A stretch of DNA of 39,410 nt from Deltaproteobacteria bacterium (GTDB lineage: Bacteria; Myxococcota; B64-G9), in NCBI GenBank assembly GCA_030622135.1, contig JAUXGL010000015.1, forward strand, positions 1 through 39,410, read 5' to 3'. Position numbers and translations under genes: made by a program. How positions within the stretch are numbered: the first letter of the stretch is position 1; the number at the start of each line of letters is the position of its first letter. The notes under the pieces are model-generated. The model was not told the DNA's origin. It made no database searches and saw only the letters and a list, made by a program, of their open reading frames with translations. Below are positions 10,139-17,112 of the stretch, piece by piece.

Positions 10139-10399
10139 GTGGAGTTTCTCTCGGACGGATCCATTCGCGGGATACTGATCCTGGCCGGTATCGTTCTGGC
10201 CCTGTTTGGTGTGTATTTTTACATGATCTGCCTGTCCAATCGGTCCATCAAACGGATGGCCAGGCGCAGCCGGAACGGAGCAAAAAAGACGCCGCCACCT
10301 GGGATCTTTACGAAGGCCCGCTGGGCGATTCCCATTTTGATCGCGGTCGCCGGCAGCCTTTTTGGACTGCTGGTTTGCATGAGAGGTATTGGAAAATAA
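10139..10399 (+). CDS. Small two-TM membrane protein
   Basis: An 86-residue protein starting at GTG, chosen because GGGAGGAG lies just upstream (about 10126-10133). It has one hydrophobic segment near residues 9-31 and a second near 62-81. A basic, proline-containing linker (SIKRMARRSR and KKTPPP) joins them and probably lies in the cytoplasm by the positive-inside rule. I recognise no family. It is followed after about 28 bases by the HicB-like gene on the same strand, so the two are probably co-transcribed. The membrane call is sound; the role is unknown. Confidence 0.7.
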   Translation: MEFLSDGSIRGILILAGIVLALFGVYFYMICLSNRSIKRMARRSRNGAKKTPPPGIFTKARWAIPILIAVAGSLFGLLVCMRGIGK

Positions 10400-10427
10400 C
10401 AGACATTCAGACGAGGAGAGCATGCCC

Positions 10428-10964
10428 ATGATACCGGACGGCTACAGAATCCTGGTGGTGTACGACAGCCAGAAGGAAAAATTCATCGCCTCGGTACCCG
10501 AGTTGGAAAACCTGAAGGTGACGGGAGAAACCCGGGCGGAGGCACTATCAAAAGCCGAGGAGGAAGTGGAGAACATCTTCCGCAAGGCCGCGGAGAAAAG
10601 CACCGAGCTGCCTCCGCCCATCGATGGAACCGAATACAGCGGCGAGCTGTCTTTCACGGTCAGCCCCTCCCTGCACCGGGACCTCATCTTCATGGCCACC
10701 CAGGAGAGAATCGAGCTGGATCAGCTGCCATCCGAGCTACTCTCCTCGGCCCTGACCGCACGAACCCTGATCAAGAGCACACCACGACGACCGGCCAGGG
10801 AAGGCCACAAGCGCGAGGGCCGGCGCGATCGCCGGCCGCGCGGCGACCGGTACTTCGACATCATGGACGACAAGGCCAGCTTCATCGAGTACGTGCGCGG
10901 CCTGGAACCGGGAGGCGGGGGACGTAAACACGGCGGGCGCGGCGGCCGCAAGGGCAAATCCTGA
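10428..10964 (+). CDS. HicB-like antitoxin-family protein with Arg/Gly-rich tail, no HicA neighbour
   Basis: The N-terminal part (GYRILVVYD, then IASVPELENL and GETRAEALSKAEEE) follows the HicB partial RNase H-like fold. It is followed by a short HicB C-terminal DNA-binding-like helix pair (SPSLHRDLIFMA, then LPSELLSSAL). HicB proteins normally neutralise HicA mRNA interferases and repress their own operon. Here there is no HicA next door: the upstream gene is a membrane protein and the downstream gene is convergent. The last 60 or so residues are unusual, a run of Arg, Lys and Gly (REGHKREGRRDRR and a GGGGRKHGGRGGRKGK end) that suggests nucleic-acid binding. The ATG at 10428 is preferred because GAGGAG lies nine bases before it; ATG at 10422 is possible. 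The gene ends four bases from the convergent gene. Confidence 0.7.
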   Translation: MIPDGYRILVVYDSQKEKFIASVPELENLKVTGETRAEALSKAEEEVENIFRKAAEKSTELPPPIDGTEYSGELSFTVSPSLHRDLIFMATQERIELDQLPSELLSSALTARTLIKSTPRRPAREGHKREGRRDRRPRGDRYFDIMDDKASFIEYVRGLEPGGGGRKHGGRGGRKGKS

Positions 10965-10968
10965 TAAA

Positions 10969-11634
10969 CTACCGTTCTCCCCAGACGGAGGACATCTTGA
11001 AGGTGGACACGGACGTGTCGTCGAACTGACCCTTGTAGACATTCCTGACGATCATCACGCCCACGTACATGACCCGCTCGGGAACAGCCAACTCGGCGAG
11101 CTTGATGCCCAGCTTCTGGCGAACCGTTTTCGGCTCGTCCTTGAACTTGAACTCGGCGCGGCCCAGCCACTTGAACTTGGGTTTGTAGACTTTCTTCTCG
11201 CGCTTGAGCCGAACCAGGTAAACATCCAGATAAAGTTGTTTGGGCCGGTTGAAGTTTTTGAACTGCTCGTTGCCGGCCCCGGGGGTGATCTCCACATGCG
11301 TGGTGCCATCGGGCAGATGGAAAGCCACCCACTCGTTCTTTCCCCAGCCCTTGGCTCCCTCGGCCCAGAACGTCTCGATATCGTTGTCCAGCATCTTGTC
11401 GACCGCGTAGTAGTCCTGGCCCCGGCCCTTCTCCACCAGCGTGGAGGATGCCACCGGCGCCCGCTCGTCCTCAGCCAGCTTCAAGAGTGCGTCGGTGAAG
11501 GTCTTCTTGGAAATGATCTTGGTGATGTTCTGCTTCTTTTTCTTTTTGGATTTCTTCCTCTTGGCCAACAAATCCCCGGAAGAAAAGAACAACGACAACA
11601 CAAGCATGACGACAATCATAATCCTGGGCTTCAT
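10969..11634 (-). CDS. Secreted NADase-type glycan-binding domain protein
   Basis: A 221-residue protein with a clear signal peptide (KPRIMIVVMLVLSLFF, cleavage near LLAKR), then a lysine-rich stretch (KRKKSKKKKK). The body has the discoidin-like pattern of the NADase-type glycan-binding domain: ASSTL, then YYAVDKMLDNDIETFWAEG, KGWGKNEWVAFHL, a later NFNRPKQLYLDVY and a final VMYVGVMIVRNVYKG. Such domains occur in secreted deltaproteobacterial and cyanobacterial proteins and are thought to bind sugars. No enzymatic domain is attached, so a binding role outside the cytoplasmic membrane is likely. AAGGAG lies five bases before the ATG. The call rests on motif recognition. Confidence 0.75.
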   Translation of the reverse strand: MKPRIMIVVMLVLSLFFSSGDLLAKRKKSKKKKKQNITKIISKKTFTDALLKLAEDERAPVASSTLVEKGRGQDYYAVDKMLDNDIETFWAEGAKGWGKNEWVAFHLPDGTTHVEITPGAGNEQFKNFNRPKQLYLDVYLVRLKREKKVYKPKFKWLGRAEFKFKDEPKTVRQKLGIKLAELAVPERVMYVGVMIVRNVYKGQFDDTSVSTFKMSSVWGER

Positions 11635-11660
11635 CTTCGCTCCTTACAGATTAACGCGGG

Positions 11661-11690
11661 GTTCTAGGTATATATTTCACCTAATTTCAA
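11661..11690 (-). promoter_or_regulatory. Candidate promoter of the glycan-binding protein gene
   Basis: On the minus strand TTGAAA (11690-11685) and TAGAAC (11666-11661) are separated by 18 bases, in an A+T-rich patch upstream of the ATG at 11634. The rest of the 195-base interval up to 11829 shows no gene; it holds only a weak inverted repeat (CCCGTG near 11778 against CACGGG near 11822). Confidence 0.45.
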
Positions 11691-11829
11691 CCGCGCTAGC
11701 CCTGCTTTTAGCCGCAGAGCCTGAAGTCTGTTCAACTAACTGTATCACCTTGAAGTTACTCCTGATTAAGCTTGTCCCGTGCCGCGACCATCTGCAAGGG
11801 CGATAAAATGCGCATCGAGCGACACGGGG

Positions 11830-12309
11830 CTAACGTTTTTTCTTGTAGATCCGCTCGAAAACTCCCTGGCTGCATTCGATCCGCAGCACATCGAGCTGGA
11901 TGTTCTCCAGGGGAACCCTCCCCTGCTTATCCTGAAACCGATTGAAGAAGAAAGCCTTTTTCTTCCCCGGCCGCAGCCGCTTGGAGCGAAGCGTGTAAGT
12001 GCCGTTGATGCCGACTACGATCTTCTTCCAGGTGTCCGAGCTGTGGTTGGCTACCTTTAAGTACCGGCCCCCCACTATCTCCGTTTTGCGCAGCCACACC
12101 TCGGCGTCAATCTCGTTCAGCTCACCCGGGGGCAGGAACACCACCACGGTGGCCAGGCCGATGGCAATGTACCCGCCGATGGCAAACATCTTGTACTTGA
12201 CGAAGCGGGTGGAATCCCTAAAGTCGTCGGCCACGCCCCGGACGAAGTCGCGCAGCACGTCCCATCCGTCTTGAATCAGCCCCCACAACCAACCGAAGAA
12301 CTGTCCCAC
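11830..12309 (-). CDS. Single-pass membrane protein downstream of CpaF
   Basis: About 160 residues. I chose the GTG at 12309 because it lies four bases after the cpaF stop with AAGGG eight bases upstream; an in-frame GTG at 12351 would overlap cpaF. The N-terminal third is amphipathic (GQFFGWLWGLIQDGWDVLRDFV). A single TM helix follows (FAIGGYIAIGLATVVVFLP), then a beta-rich domain of about 100 residues (AEVWLRKTEIVGGRYLKVAN, later GRVPLENIQLDVLRIEC) and a basic tail (YKKKR). Tight coupling to cpaF suggests translation from the same mRNA and a possible link to that ATPase's machinery. I do not recognise the family. Confidence 0.7.
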   Translation of the reverse strand: MGQFFGWLWGLIQDGWDVLRDFVRGVADDFRDSTRFVKYKMFAIGGYIAIGLATVVVFLPPGELNEIDAEVWLRKTEIVGGRYLKVANHSSDTWKKIVVGINGTYTLRSKRLRPGKKKAFFFNRFQDKQGRVPLENIQLDVLRIECSQGVFERIYKKKR

Positions 12310-12313
12310 GACG

Positions 12314-13801
12314 TTATCCCTTGCCCTTGCCCGTGTCGTTACTACGCACACCCAGCGGCGGTCTGCGCGAACGCAAACCCGAATCCGCGCTGGTCTTCTT
12401 CAGAAGCGAGCGGGCGTAGACGCCCGCCTTGCGGGACTTGGCCTCAGCCTTGGAAAACTCTTTTTTTGGGGAAACCTCTTCTTTGAGAGTCGCCGGCTCG
12501 CCGGCAGGAGGCTCGTGCTTGGCCATGGGCGGAGACAACATGTCCCGCTGTTCGAACACCTCATTCAAAGCCCGGGTGAGGGTTTCTTTCCGCTCCGGAT
12601 CCAGGGGCCTGGGCTTCCATTTTTCCTCCCCGTCCAGAAGCCGGGATGTCCATTCGATCTTGAACTCCTGCACGCCCGCCACCGGAGGACGTTCGTAGCC
12701 ATGGGTGGCCGGATCGAAGAAGGACTCGTCCATCTCGGAATAGCCGTAGGACTTCAGCTTGCTCATGAAAGTGGGCAAGATCCCGGTCGGGGCGTGGTAT
12801 CCCTGGATGCGGCCCTCATCGTCCTTGCCGGTGACGGTATAGACAAACAGATCTTGGGTGCGGTAGTCACCCTTCTCGTTCAGCGGAAGGACCTCGGCGA
12901 TGTGGGTCAACCGGCGCGAGCCGTCGTGGAAGCGGGCGCAGCAAATGATGATGTTCAACGCGGCGGCGATCTGCGCGCGGATGGCCACCATGGGAAGCTC
13001 GATCTCGCTCATCAGACACAACGACTCGAGGCGCCGGCAGGTCTCGGTAGGGGAGTTGGCGTGCACCGTGCACATGGAGCCGGAGTGCCCCGTGTTCAGC
13101 GCCTGCATCAGATCGAAGGCCTCTCCTCCGCGCACCTCGCCGATGACGATACGATCGGGGCGCAGGCGCAACGAAGAGTGCAGCAGGTGGGAGATGGTGA
13201 CCGCGCCGCGGCCCATATTATCCGGCGGGCGGGACTCGAAGGCCACCAGGTGATCCTGGAGCAACTGTAGCTCGGCGGAGTCCTCGATGGTGAGGATGCG
13301 CTCCTCGTTGGGAATCAGCGAGGAGACCACGTTCAACAGCGTGGTCTTTCCCGATCCGGTACCGCCGGCGACGATGACGTTTTGCTTGGTTTTAACGCAG
13401 GCGTCGATAAACCGCGCCCATTCGGGGGCGAGCGCCCCGAACTCGATCAGTTGGGGAACGGTGAGATTACCGGGGAAGAACTTCCTGATGGAGATGGCGG
13501 TCCCCTTGCGAGCGATGGGGGGCAACACCACGTGGATCCGGGAACCGTCCGGCAGCCGGGCGTCCAACCGGGGCCTCTCGTCGGTGATGATCCTGCCCAC
13601 GTACTGGGCCACGTTACGCGCGGCCGCTTCCAGGCCCTCGGGGGTGAACTTGGCGTCGGTCTTGTACAGCTTCCCCTTGCGCTCTATCCAGATGTCCTCG
13701 GGACCGTTGATCATGATTTCGGAAACGGAGGCATCCTCGAGAAAGTACCGAACCGGCTTGAAAAACTCCTTTACCGACTTTTCGTACATGTCCGTGGTCA
13801 C
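12314..13801 (-). CDS. cpaF: CpaF/TadA-type secretion ATPase
   Basis: A 495-residue hexameric ATPase of the type II/IV secretion superfamily. Visible features are an N-terminal helical domain; RPRLDARLPDGSRIH (residues 77-90); Walker A GGTGSGKT (146-153); the Asp box TIEDSAELQ (171-179); Walker B with RIVIGEVRGGEAFD (217-230); and the His box GHSGSMCTVHANS (238-250). CpaF normally powers Flp/Tad pilus assembly, but no pilin, CpaB/C/E or TadB/C gene lies nearby, so this copy is solitary. About 130 extra C-terminal residues follow the ATPase core. They include KFKIEW-like segments and a basic, low-complexity end, beyond the usual family length. GTG at 13801 has GGGAGAG upstream. Confidence 0.93.
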   Translation of the reverse strand: MTTDMYEKSVKEFFKPVRYFLEDASVSEIMINGPEDIWIERKGKLYKTDAKFTPEGLEAAARNVAQYVGRIITDERPRLDARLPDGSRIHVVLPPIARKGTAISIRKFFPGNLTVPQLIEFGALAPEWARFIDACVKTKQNVIVAGGTGSGKTTLLNVVSSLIPNEERILTIEDSAELQLLQDHLVAFESRPPDNMGRGAVTISHLLHSSLRLRPDRIVIGEVRGGEAFDLMQALNTGHSGSMCTVHANSPTETCRRLESLCLMSEIELPMVAIRAQIAAALNIIICCARFHDGSRRLTHIAEVLPLNEKGDYRTQDLFVYTVTGKDDEGRIQGYHAPTGILPTFMSKLKSYGYSEMDESFFDPATHGYERPPVAGVQEFKIEWTSRLLDGEEKWKPRPLDPERKETLTRALNEVFEQRDMLSPPMAKHEPPAGEPATLKEEVSPKKEFSKAEAKSRKAGVYARSLLKKTSADSGLRSRRPPLGVRSNDTGKGKG

Positions 13802-13830
13802 GCAACTCTCCCGTCTTTCACCAAATCCCG

Positions 13831-13859
13831 ATAATACTCGTACCGGCCCGGCATTACAA
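13831..13859 (-). promoter_or_regulatory. Promoter of cpaF
   Basis: TTGTAA (13859-13854), a 17-base spacer and TATTAT (13836-13831) on the minus strand. The predicted transcript start near 13824 leaves a short leader of about 23 bases that contains the GGGAGAG ribosome-binding site. Confidence 0.6.
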
Positions 13860-13890
13860 GAGAATTACCCCGGATGGATGAGACCCTTGA

Positions 13891-13919
13891 TTGACTTTGC
13901 ATCCCGCAATCATTAGACT
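13891..13919 (+). promoter_or_regulatory. Leaderless promoter of the zinc-ribbon gene
   Basis: TTGACT (13891-13896), exactly 17 bases, then TAGACT (13914-13919), followed by six bases and the ATG at 13926. With standard geometry +1 falls on the A of the ATG. No Shine-Dalgarno sequence exists in the interval. Confidence 0.6.
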
Positions 13920-13925
13920 TTCCCC

Positions 13926-14588
13926 ATGCGTTGCCCCCAATGTAGCGAAGAGCTCGAAGACGGCACGGCCATCTGCGAGCACTGCGACTACATAATCGAC
14001 AAGTCTTTCTTGGGCGACGACTTCACCGACATCGAGCCTGAGCACCCCTCCGCCCGGCGGAGCGCCCAGGATACCCCGGTGGACTCCAGCGCGGCCCCCC
14101 GCGCTGAGAACCTATCGGTGGAGGCCTCCCGGGTGACCGACGACGTCCAAAACACGCTCAAGAAGATCTGGAGCAACTTCCAGAAATTGTCCTTTCCCGA
14201 CAAGCTGGCGGTGGGAGGATCCGCGGGGATGTTCCTGTTCGCCTTCTTCCCCTGGGTGAGCGTCTCTGGCGTGGTAACGATCACCGGTTTCGAGGTGGGT
14301 GGCTGGCTCACCACCGTCCTGGCGGCCGCCACCATAGCCATCGCGTTCATGCGCCAGAACGGATACTGGCGCGACGGGGAAAAGTACGTCCTCTACGTGC
14401 AAACCGGCATAGCCGGCATAGCCGTTCTGTTCACCTTGTCCAAGATGTTCTCCCTGGGTAAATCGGTTCCCTTCCCGGGCATCGCCACTGCCGACATCGG
14501 CGCCGGCCTGTTCCTCTGCTTTCTCTCCTCCGTCGCCATCCTGAGCGGCGCGTTTTTGCTCCTGAAGGAAAAGGTCTTGAAGAAATGA
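13926..14588 (+). CDS. Zinc-ribbon membrane protein
   Basis: A 220-residue protein. The N-terminus has a zinc ribbon with two CxxC pairs (MRCPQCSEEL and ICEHCDYI), followed by an acidic, proline-rich linker to about residue 75. Four hydrophobic segments follow, including MFLFAFFPWVSVSGV, LTTVLAAATIAIAF, YVQTGIAGIAVLFTL and a final LFLCFLSSVAILSGAFLLL. The basic end KEKVLKK probably lies in the cytoplasm. Many bacterial proteins join a zinc ribbon to a small TM bundle, and their functions are mostly unknown. The start is fixed by the promoter, which leaves no room for a leader. Confidence 0.75.
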   Translation: MRCPQCSEELEDGTAICEHCDYIIDKSFLGDDFTDIEPEHPSARRSAQDTPVDSSAAPRAENLSVEASRVTDDVQNTLKKIWSNFQKLSFPDKLAVGGSAGMFLFAFFPWVSVSGVVTITGFEVGGWLTTVLAAATIAIAFMRQNGYWRDGEKYVLYVQTGIAGIAVLFTLSKMFSLGKSVPFPGIATADIGAGLFLCFLSSVAILSGAFLLLKEKVLKK

Positions 14589-14620
14589 AGTTGGGAGGAA
14601 TGCCGATCGTTGTGGGTGTA

Positions 14621-14629
14621 TGGTATGCT
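14621..14629 (+). promoter_or_regulatory. Extended -10 promoter of the nucleotidyltransferase pair, leaderless
   Basis: TGGTATGCT is an extended -10 (TGn plus TATGCT at 14624-14629). Six bases separate it from the ATG at 14636, so transcription is predicted to start at that codon. No convincing -35 is visible, as expected for extended -10 promoters, and no ribosome-binding site precedes the gene. Confidence 0.45.
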
Positions 14630-14635
14630 GATTGT

Positions 14636-14821
14636 ATGTCAGGTCGAAAAGCGGTGCGGGCACAACAGATCGACTCGGGCGGCGCCGGCGAGGCGGAGTC
14701 CCTGGTGGACATCGGCCTGATCGATGAAATACTGCGTTTGAGCCCTGAAGAGCGTCTTCTTCAAAACGACCGCATGATCCGAACAATCATGGAACTCCGG
14801 GATGCCTTCCGATCCACGTAA
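14636..14821 (+). CDS. Small partner protein of the nucleotidyltransferase
   Basis: A 61-residue acidic/helical protein. The N-terminal half is low complexity, and the C-terminal half has the pattern LIDEILRLSPEERLLQNDRM, then IMELRDAF. An in-frame upstream ATG at 14585 exists, but the promoter at 14621 points to ATG 14636. Its last codons overlap the nucleotidyltransferase start by 20 bases, so the two are translationally coupled. Small genes with an SPEERL..ND..I...LR pattern commonly precede nucleotidyltransferases of this kind (recollection, not searched). An antitoxin or adaptor role is an inference from the pairing. Confidence 0.6.
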   Translation: MSGRKAVRAQQIDSGGAGEAESLVDIGLIDEILRLSPEERLLQNDRMIRTIMELRDAFRST

Positions 14822-15317
14822 ACCGGAACAAAGAGGCTCGGAGCTCACCAACCTGCTTGAACAGCTCTGCGGCGCGGGGATCGACTTCATTCTCGTTGGC
14901 GGTCTTGCCGCCGTGTCGCAGGGAGCGCCGATCACCACCTTCGACATCGACATCGTGCCATCGAACCAGAAATCCAACCTTGGCAAGCTACTCGATTTCA
15001 TCCGGTCTGTGAACGCCCGGCACCGGGGCAGGCCGGAGGGCCAGGTTCTGTACCCTACGCTTCAGGACCTGAACGCAAGTGGACACTGCCTCCTGATGAC
15101 CGACTGCGGGCCACTGGACATTCTGGGCACCATCGAGCAAGGACTCGGATACGACGACCTGCTCGGCGATTCGTCGGAAATCCAGTTCCGGGGACATAAC
15201 CTTAGGATCCTCAAGCTTGAAGCCATGATCCGGATGAAACGCTCGTCCACCCGCGAAAAGGACAAGCGCTACCTGCCGCTGCTCGATGAAACTCTCCGCA
15301 GATCAAAGAAGAAGTGA
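14802..15317 (+). CDS. Nucleotidyltransferase, AbiEii/MNT-like putative toxin-antitoxin component
   Basis: A 171-residue protein with the polymerase-beta-type nucleotidyltransferase signature: FILVGGLAAVSQG (GG at 33-34), then TTFDIDIV with the catalytic Asp pair at 48 and 50. A later GPLDILGTI may supply the third acid. The end has LRILKLEAMIRMKRSSTREKDKRYLPLL, like the K..R.KD tail of AbiEii-type enzymes. Members transfer nucleotides to tRNA or to partner proteins; many act in toxin-antitoxin or phage-defence pairs. The intact catalytic residues suggest activity. It overlaps the small gene upstream by 20 bases and ends four bases from the convergent thioredoxin gene. Fold assignment is firm; target and toxicity are inferred. 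Confidence 0.75.
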   Translation: MPSDPRKPEQRGSELTNLLEQLCGAGIDFILVGGLAAVSQGAPITTFDIDIVPSNQKSNLGKLLDFIRSVNARHRGRPEGQVLYPTLQDLNASGHCLLMTDCGPLDILGTIEQGLGYDDLLGDSSEIQFRGHNLRILKLEAMIRMKRSSTREKDKRYLPLLDETLRRSKKK

Positions 15318-15321
15318 CAAC

Positions 15322-15942
15322 TCAAGAACTCCCGACCTGCTTTCCAAGATAATCGAGCGCCGCCTCGTGGCCCCAGGCCTTGGGGCCGGTGAATTTCGTT
15401 TTCAGGTTTCCATCGGGATCGATGAGGTAGGTCTCGGGGTACTTGCGGGTGCCGTAGGCGTGAGCGGTTTTTTCGAGGGGGTCTAAGAGCAGGACTACAT
15501 TCTCAAACTGACCACGCAGGAGCAGGGCGGCGTCTTTCCAGGGACCTTTTGTCGCGGGATGGGCACCCTGGATGTCTTTGACCATGTTGTCTATTTCCGA
15601 CCAGTTCCGGTCCACGCTGACCAGGACCAGGATCACCTGCTGGTCTTTCGCCTTGCGGGCCAGGGCGGCGATTTGGGGGAGTTCCTGCAGGCAGGGGCGG
15701 CACCAGGTGGCCCAGAAGTTCAACCAGACGGTCCGGCCCTTCAGACTTTCCAGGGTCACAAGCCTGCCATCGCGAGTGGACAGGGAGAAGGCCGGAGCGG
15801 GACCTCTTTGGGACTCGGGATCCAGTAGCGCCGTGCCTTCGGCGGAGGCAGACGGGGAAACGTCGCCAATGCGGACGAAAAGGGTGGCGCCTAAAAGGAT
15901 TGCGGCGAAGACGGTGAAGACGAGTTGAACCCAGCGATTCAT
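15322..15942 (-). CDS. TlpA/ResA-type membrane-anchored thioredoxin
   Basis: A 206-residue protein. The N-terminal signal anchor (WVQLVFTVFAAILLGATLFV) is followed by a linker and a TlpA-like redoxin domain, with GPAPAFSLSTRDG, LKGRTVWLNFWATWCRPC (active site WCRPC at 80-84) and PETYLIDPDG with the conserved cis-proline region. Such proteins reduce disulfides outside the cytoplasmic membrane, for instance in cytochrome c maturation. The ATG overlaps the dxr stop codon (ATGA), so it is probably the last gene of the rpsB-dxr operon. It sits where rseP is usual. No cytochrome genes are nearby, so the substrate is unknown. Confidence 0.9.
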   Translation of the reverse strand: MNRWVQLVFTVFAAILLGATLFVRIGDVSPSASAEGTALLDPESQRGPAPAFSLSTRDGRLVTLESLKGRTVWLNFWATWCRPCLQELPQIAALARKAKDQQVILVLVSVDRNWSEIDNMVKDIQGAHPATKGPWKDAALLLRGQFENVVLLLDPLEKTAHAYGTRKYPETYLIDPDGNLKTKFTGPKAWGHEAALDYLGKQVGSS

Positions 15943-17111
15943 GATTTCTCACCCAGGAGCTTTCTGGCCAGATCGGCTCCTTGCCGACCCGCTTCGAGCA
16001 CGTCACCCAGGGATTGCACCGGCTGGTCCGGGATTTCAGACAGAACCCGGGCCAGGATAGCGGGGATGTCGGTGAAGCGAATGCGATCATCCAAGAAGGC
16101 CGCCACGACCTCCTCGTCGGCGGCGGAGAGGGCGGCGGGGACGCCGCCGCCGCGGGTTTGGGCTTGGCGACAGAGCCTTATGGCCGGGAAGGTGGAATCG
16201 TCTGGTTCTGAAAAAGTCAGCTTGGCGATGGAAGACAGGCTCAGACGTTCGCAGCCCTTGATTCGCTCCGGAAGATCCAGGCGGTCGGGACAGCCCAGGG
16301 CGTAGGCGATGGGAGCGCGCATGTCGGGGACGGCCATCTGGGCGATCATCGCGCCGTCTTGGGTCTCGACCAGGGCATGGACGATGCTCTCGGGGTGGAT
16401 GACCACATCGATGCGTTCGGGGGGAATGTCGAACAGCCAGCGGGCCTCGATGACTTCCAGGCCCTTGTTCATCAAGGTGGCGCTGTCGATGGTGACCTTG
16501 TCACCCATGTCCCAGTTGGGGTGGGCCAGCGCCTGCTCGGCGGTGACCTTCTCCAATTCTTCCCGGGACCGTCCCAGAAACGGCCCGCCCGACGCGGTCA
16601 GGATCACGCGCCGGACCTGCTCGGGGGATACGGCGGCCAGAACCTGGCGAACGGCGGCGTGCTCGGAGTCGACCGGGAGGATCTCGGCTCCCCGGGCCTG
16701 GGCCTCGCGCATGATCAGCTCGCCGGCCATGACCAACGACTCCTTGTTGGCGATGGCCACCCGCTTCCCCGCCTGCACCGCCGCGTGAACGGGCTCGAGC
16801 CCGGCCTGGCCCACGACGGCGACTACGACCATGTCGGCCGCCTCCGCCGTGGCCAGTCTCACCAGGGAACCCCGGCCCGACTCGGCCGGCCGGCCGGACA
16901 GCTTCTCGAACCGGTCGGCGGCCCGGGCATCCACCAGGGCCACCGTCTCCGGCCGATGCACAGCCGCCAGCTCGGCCATTTGCTCGGCGTTCTGGTTGGC
17001 GGACAGGCCCACCACCCGGAAGCGATCCGGATAGGCCGCGATCACTTCCAGAGTCTGCCGGCCGATGGAGCCGGTGGCGCCCAGGATCACAATGCCGAGT
17101 GGATTGCCCAA
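15939..17111 (-). CDS. dxr: 1-deoxy-D-xylulose 5-phosphate reductoisomerase
   Basis: A 390-residue cytoplasmic enzyme of the MEP isoprenoid pathway. It converts DXP to MEP with NADPH and a divalent metal. Visible features are the nucleotide-binding ILGATGSIGRQTLEV (residues 9-23), IANKESLVMAGE, the metal site PVDSEH, ILTASGGPF, KVTIDSATLMNKGLEVIEA and HPESIVHALV. The start is TTG at 17111, supported by GGAGAGGA upstream; it lies one base after the uppS stop. Its product feeds the undecaprenyl pyrophosphate made by the adjacent uppS. Length is normal for the family. Confidence 0.97.
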   Translation of the reverse strand: MGNPLGIVILGATGSIGRQTLEVIAAYPDRFRVVGLSANQNAEQMAELAAVHRPETVALVDARAADRFEKLSGRPAESGRGSLVRLATAEAADMVVVAVVGQAGLEPVHAAVQAGKRVAIANKESLVMAGELIMREAQARGAEILPVDSEHAAVRQVLAAVSPEQVRRVILTASGGPFLGRSREELEKVTAEQALAHPNWDMGDKVTIDSATLMNKGLEVIEARWLFDIPPERIDVVIHPESIVHALVETQDGAMIAQMAVPDMRAPIAYALGCPDRLDLPERIKGCERLSLSSIAKLTFSEPDDSTFPAIRLCRQAQTRGGGVPAALSAADEEVVAAFLDDRIRFTDIPAILARVLSEIPDQPVQSLGDVLEAGRQGADLARKLLGEKS

Positions 17112-17112
17112 A

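Noticed and set aside
11691-11829. Possible terminator or RNA gene in the 11691-11829 interval
   Set aside because: Only a weak inverted repeat with a long loop and no T-run was found.
12310-12351. Start of the membrane protein inside cpaF at GTG 12351
   Set aside because: It would add a basic, non-conserved-looking stretch within the cpaF 3' end; GTG 12309 has AAGGG at good spacing.
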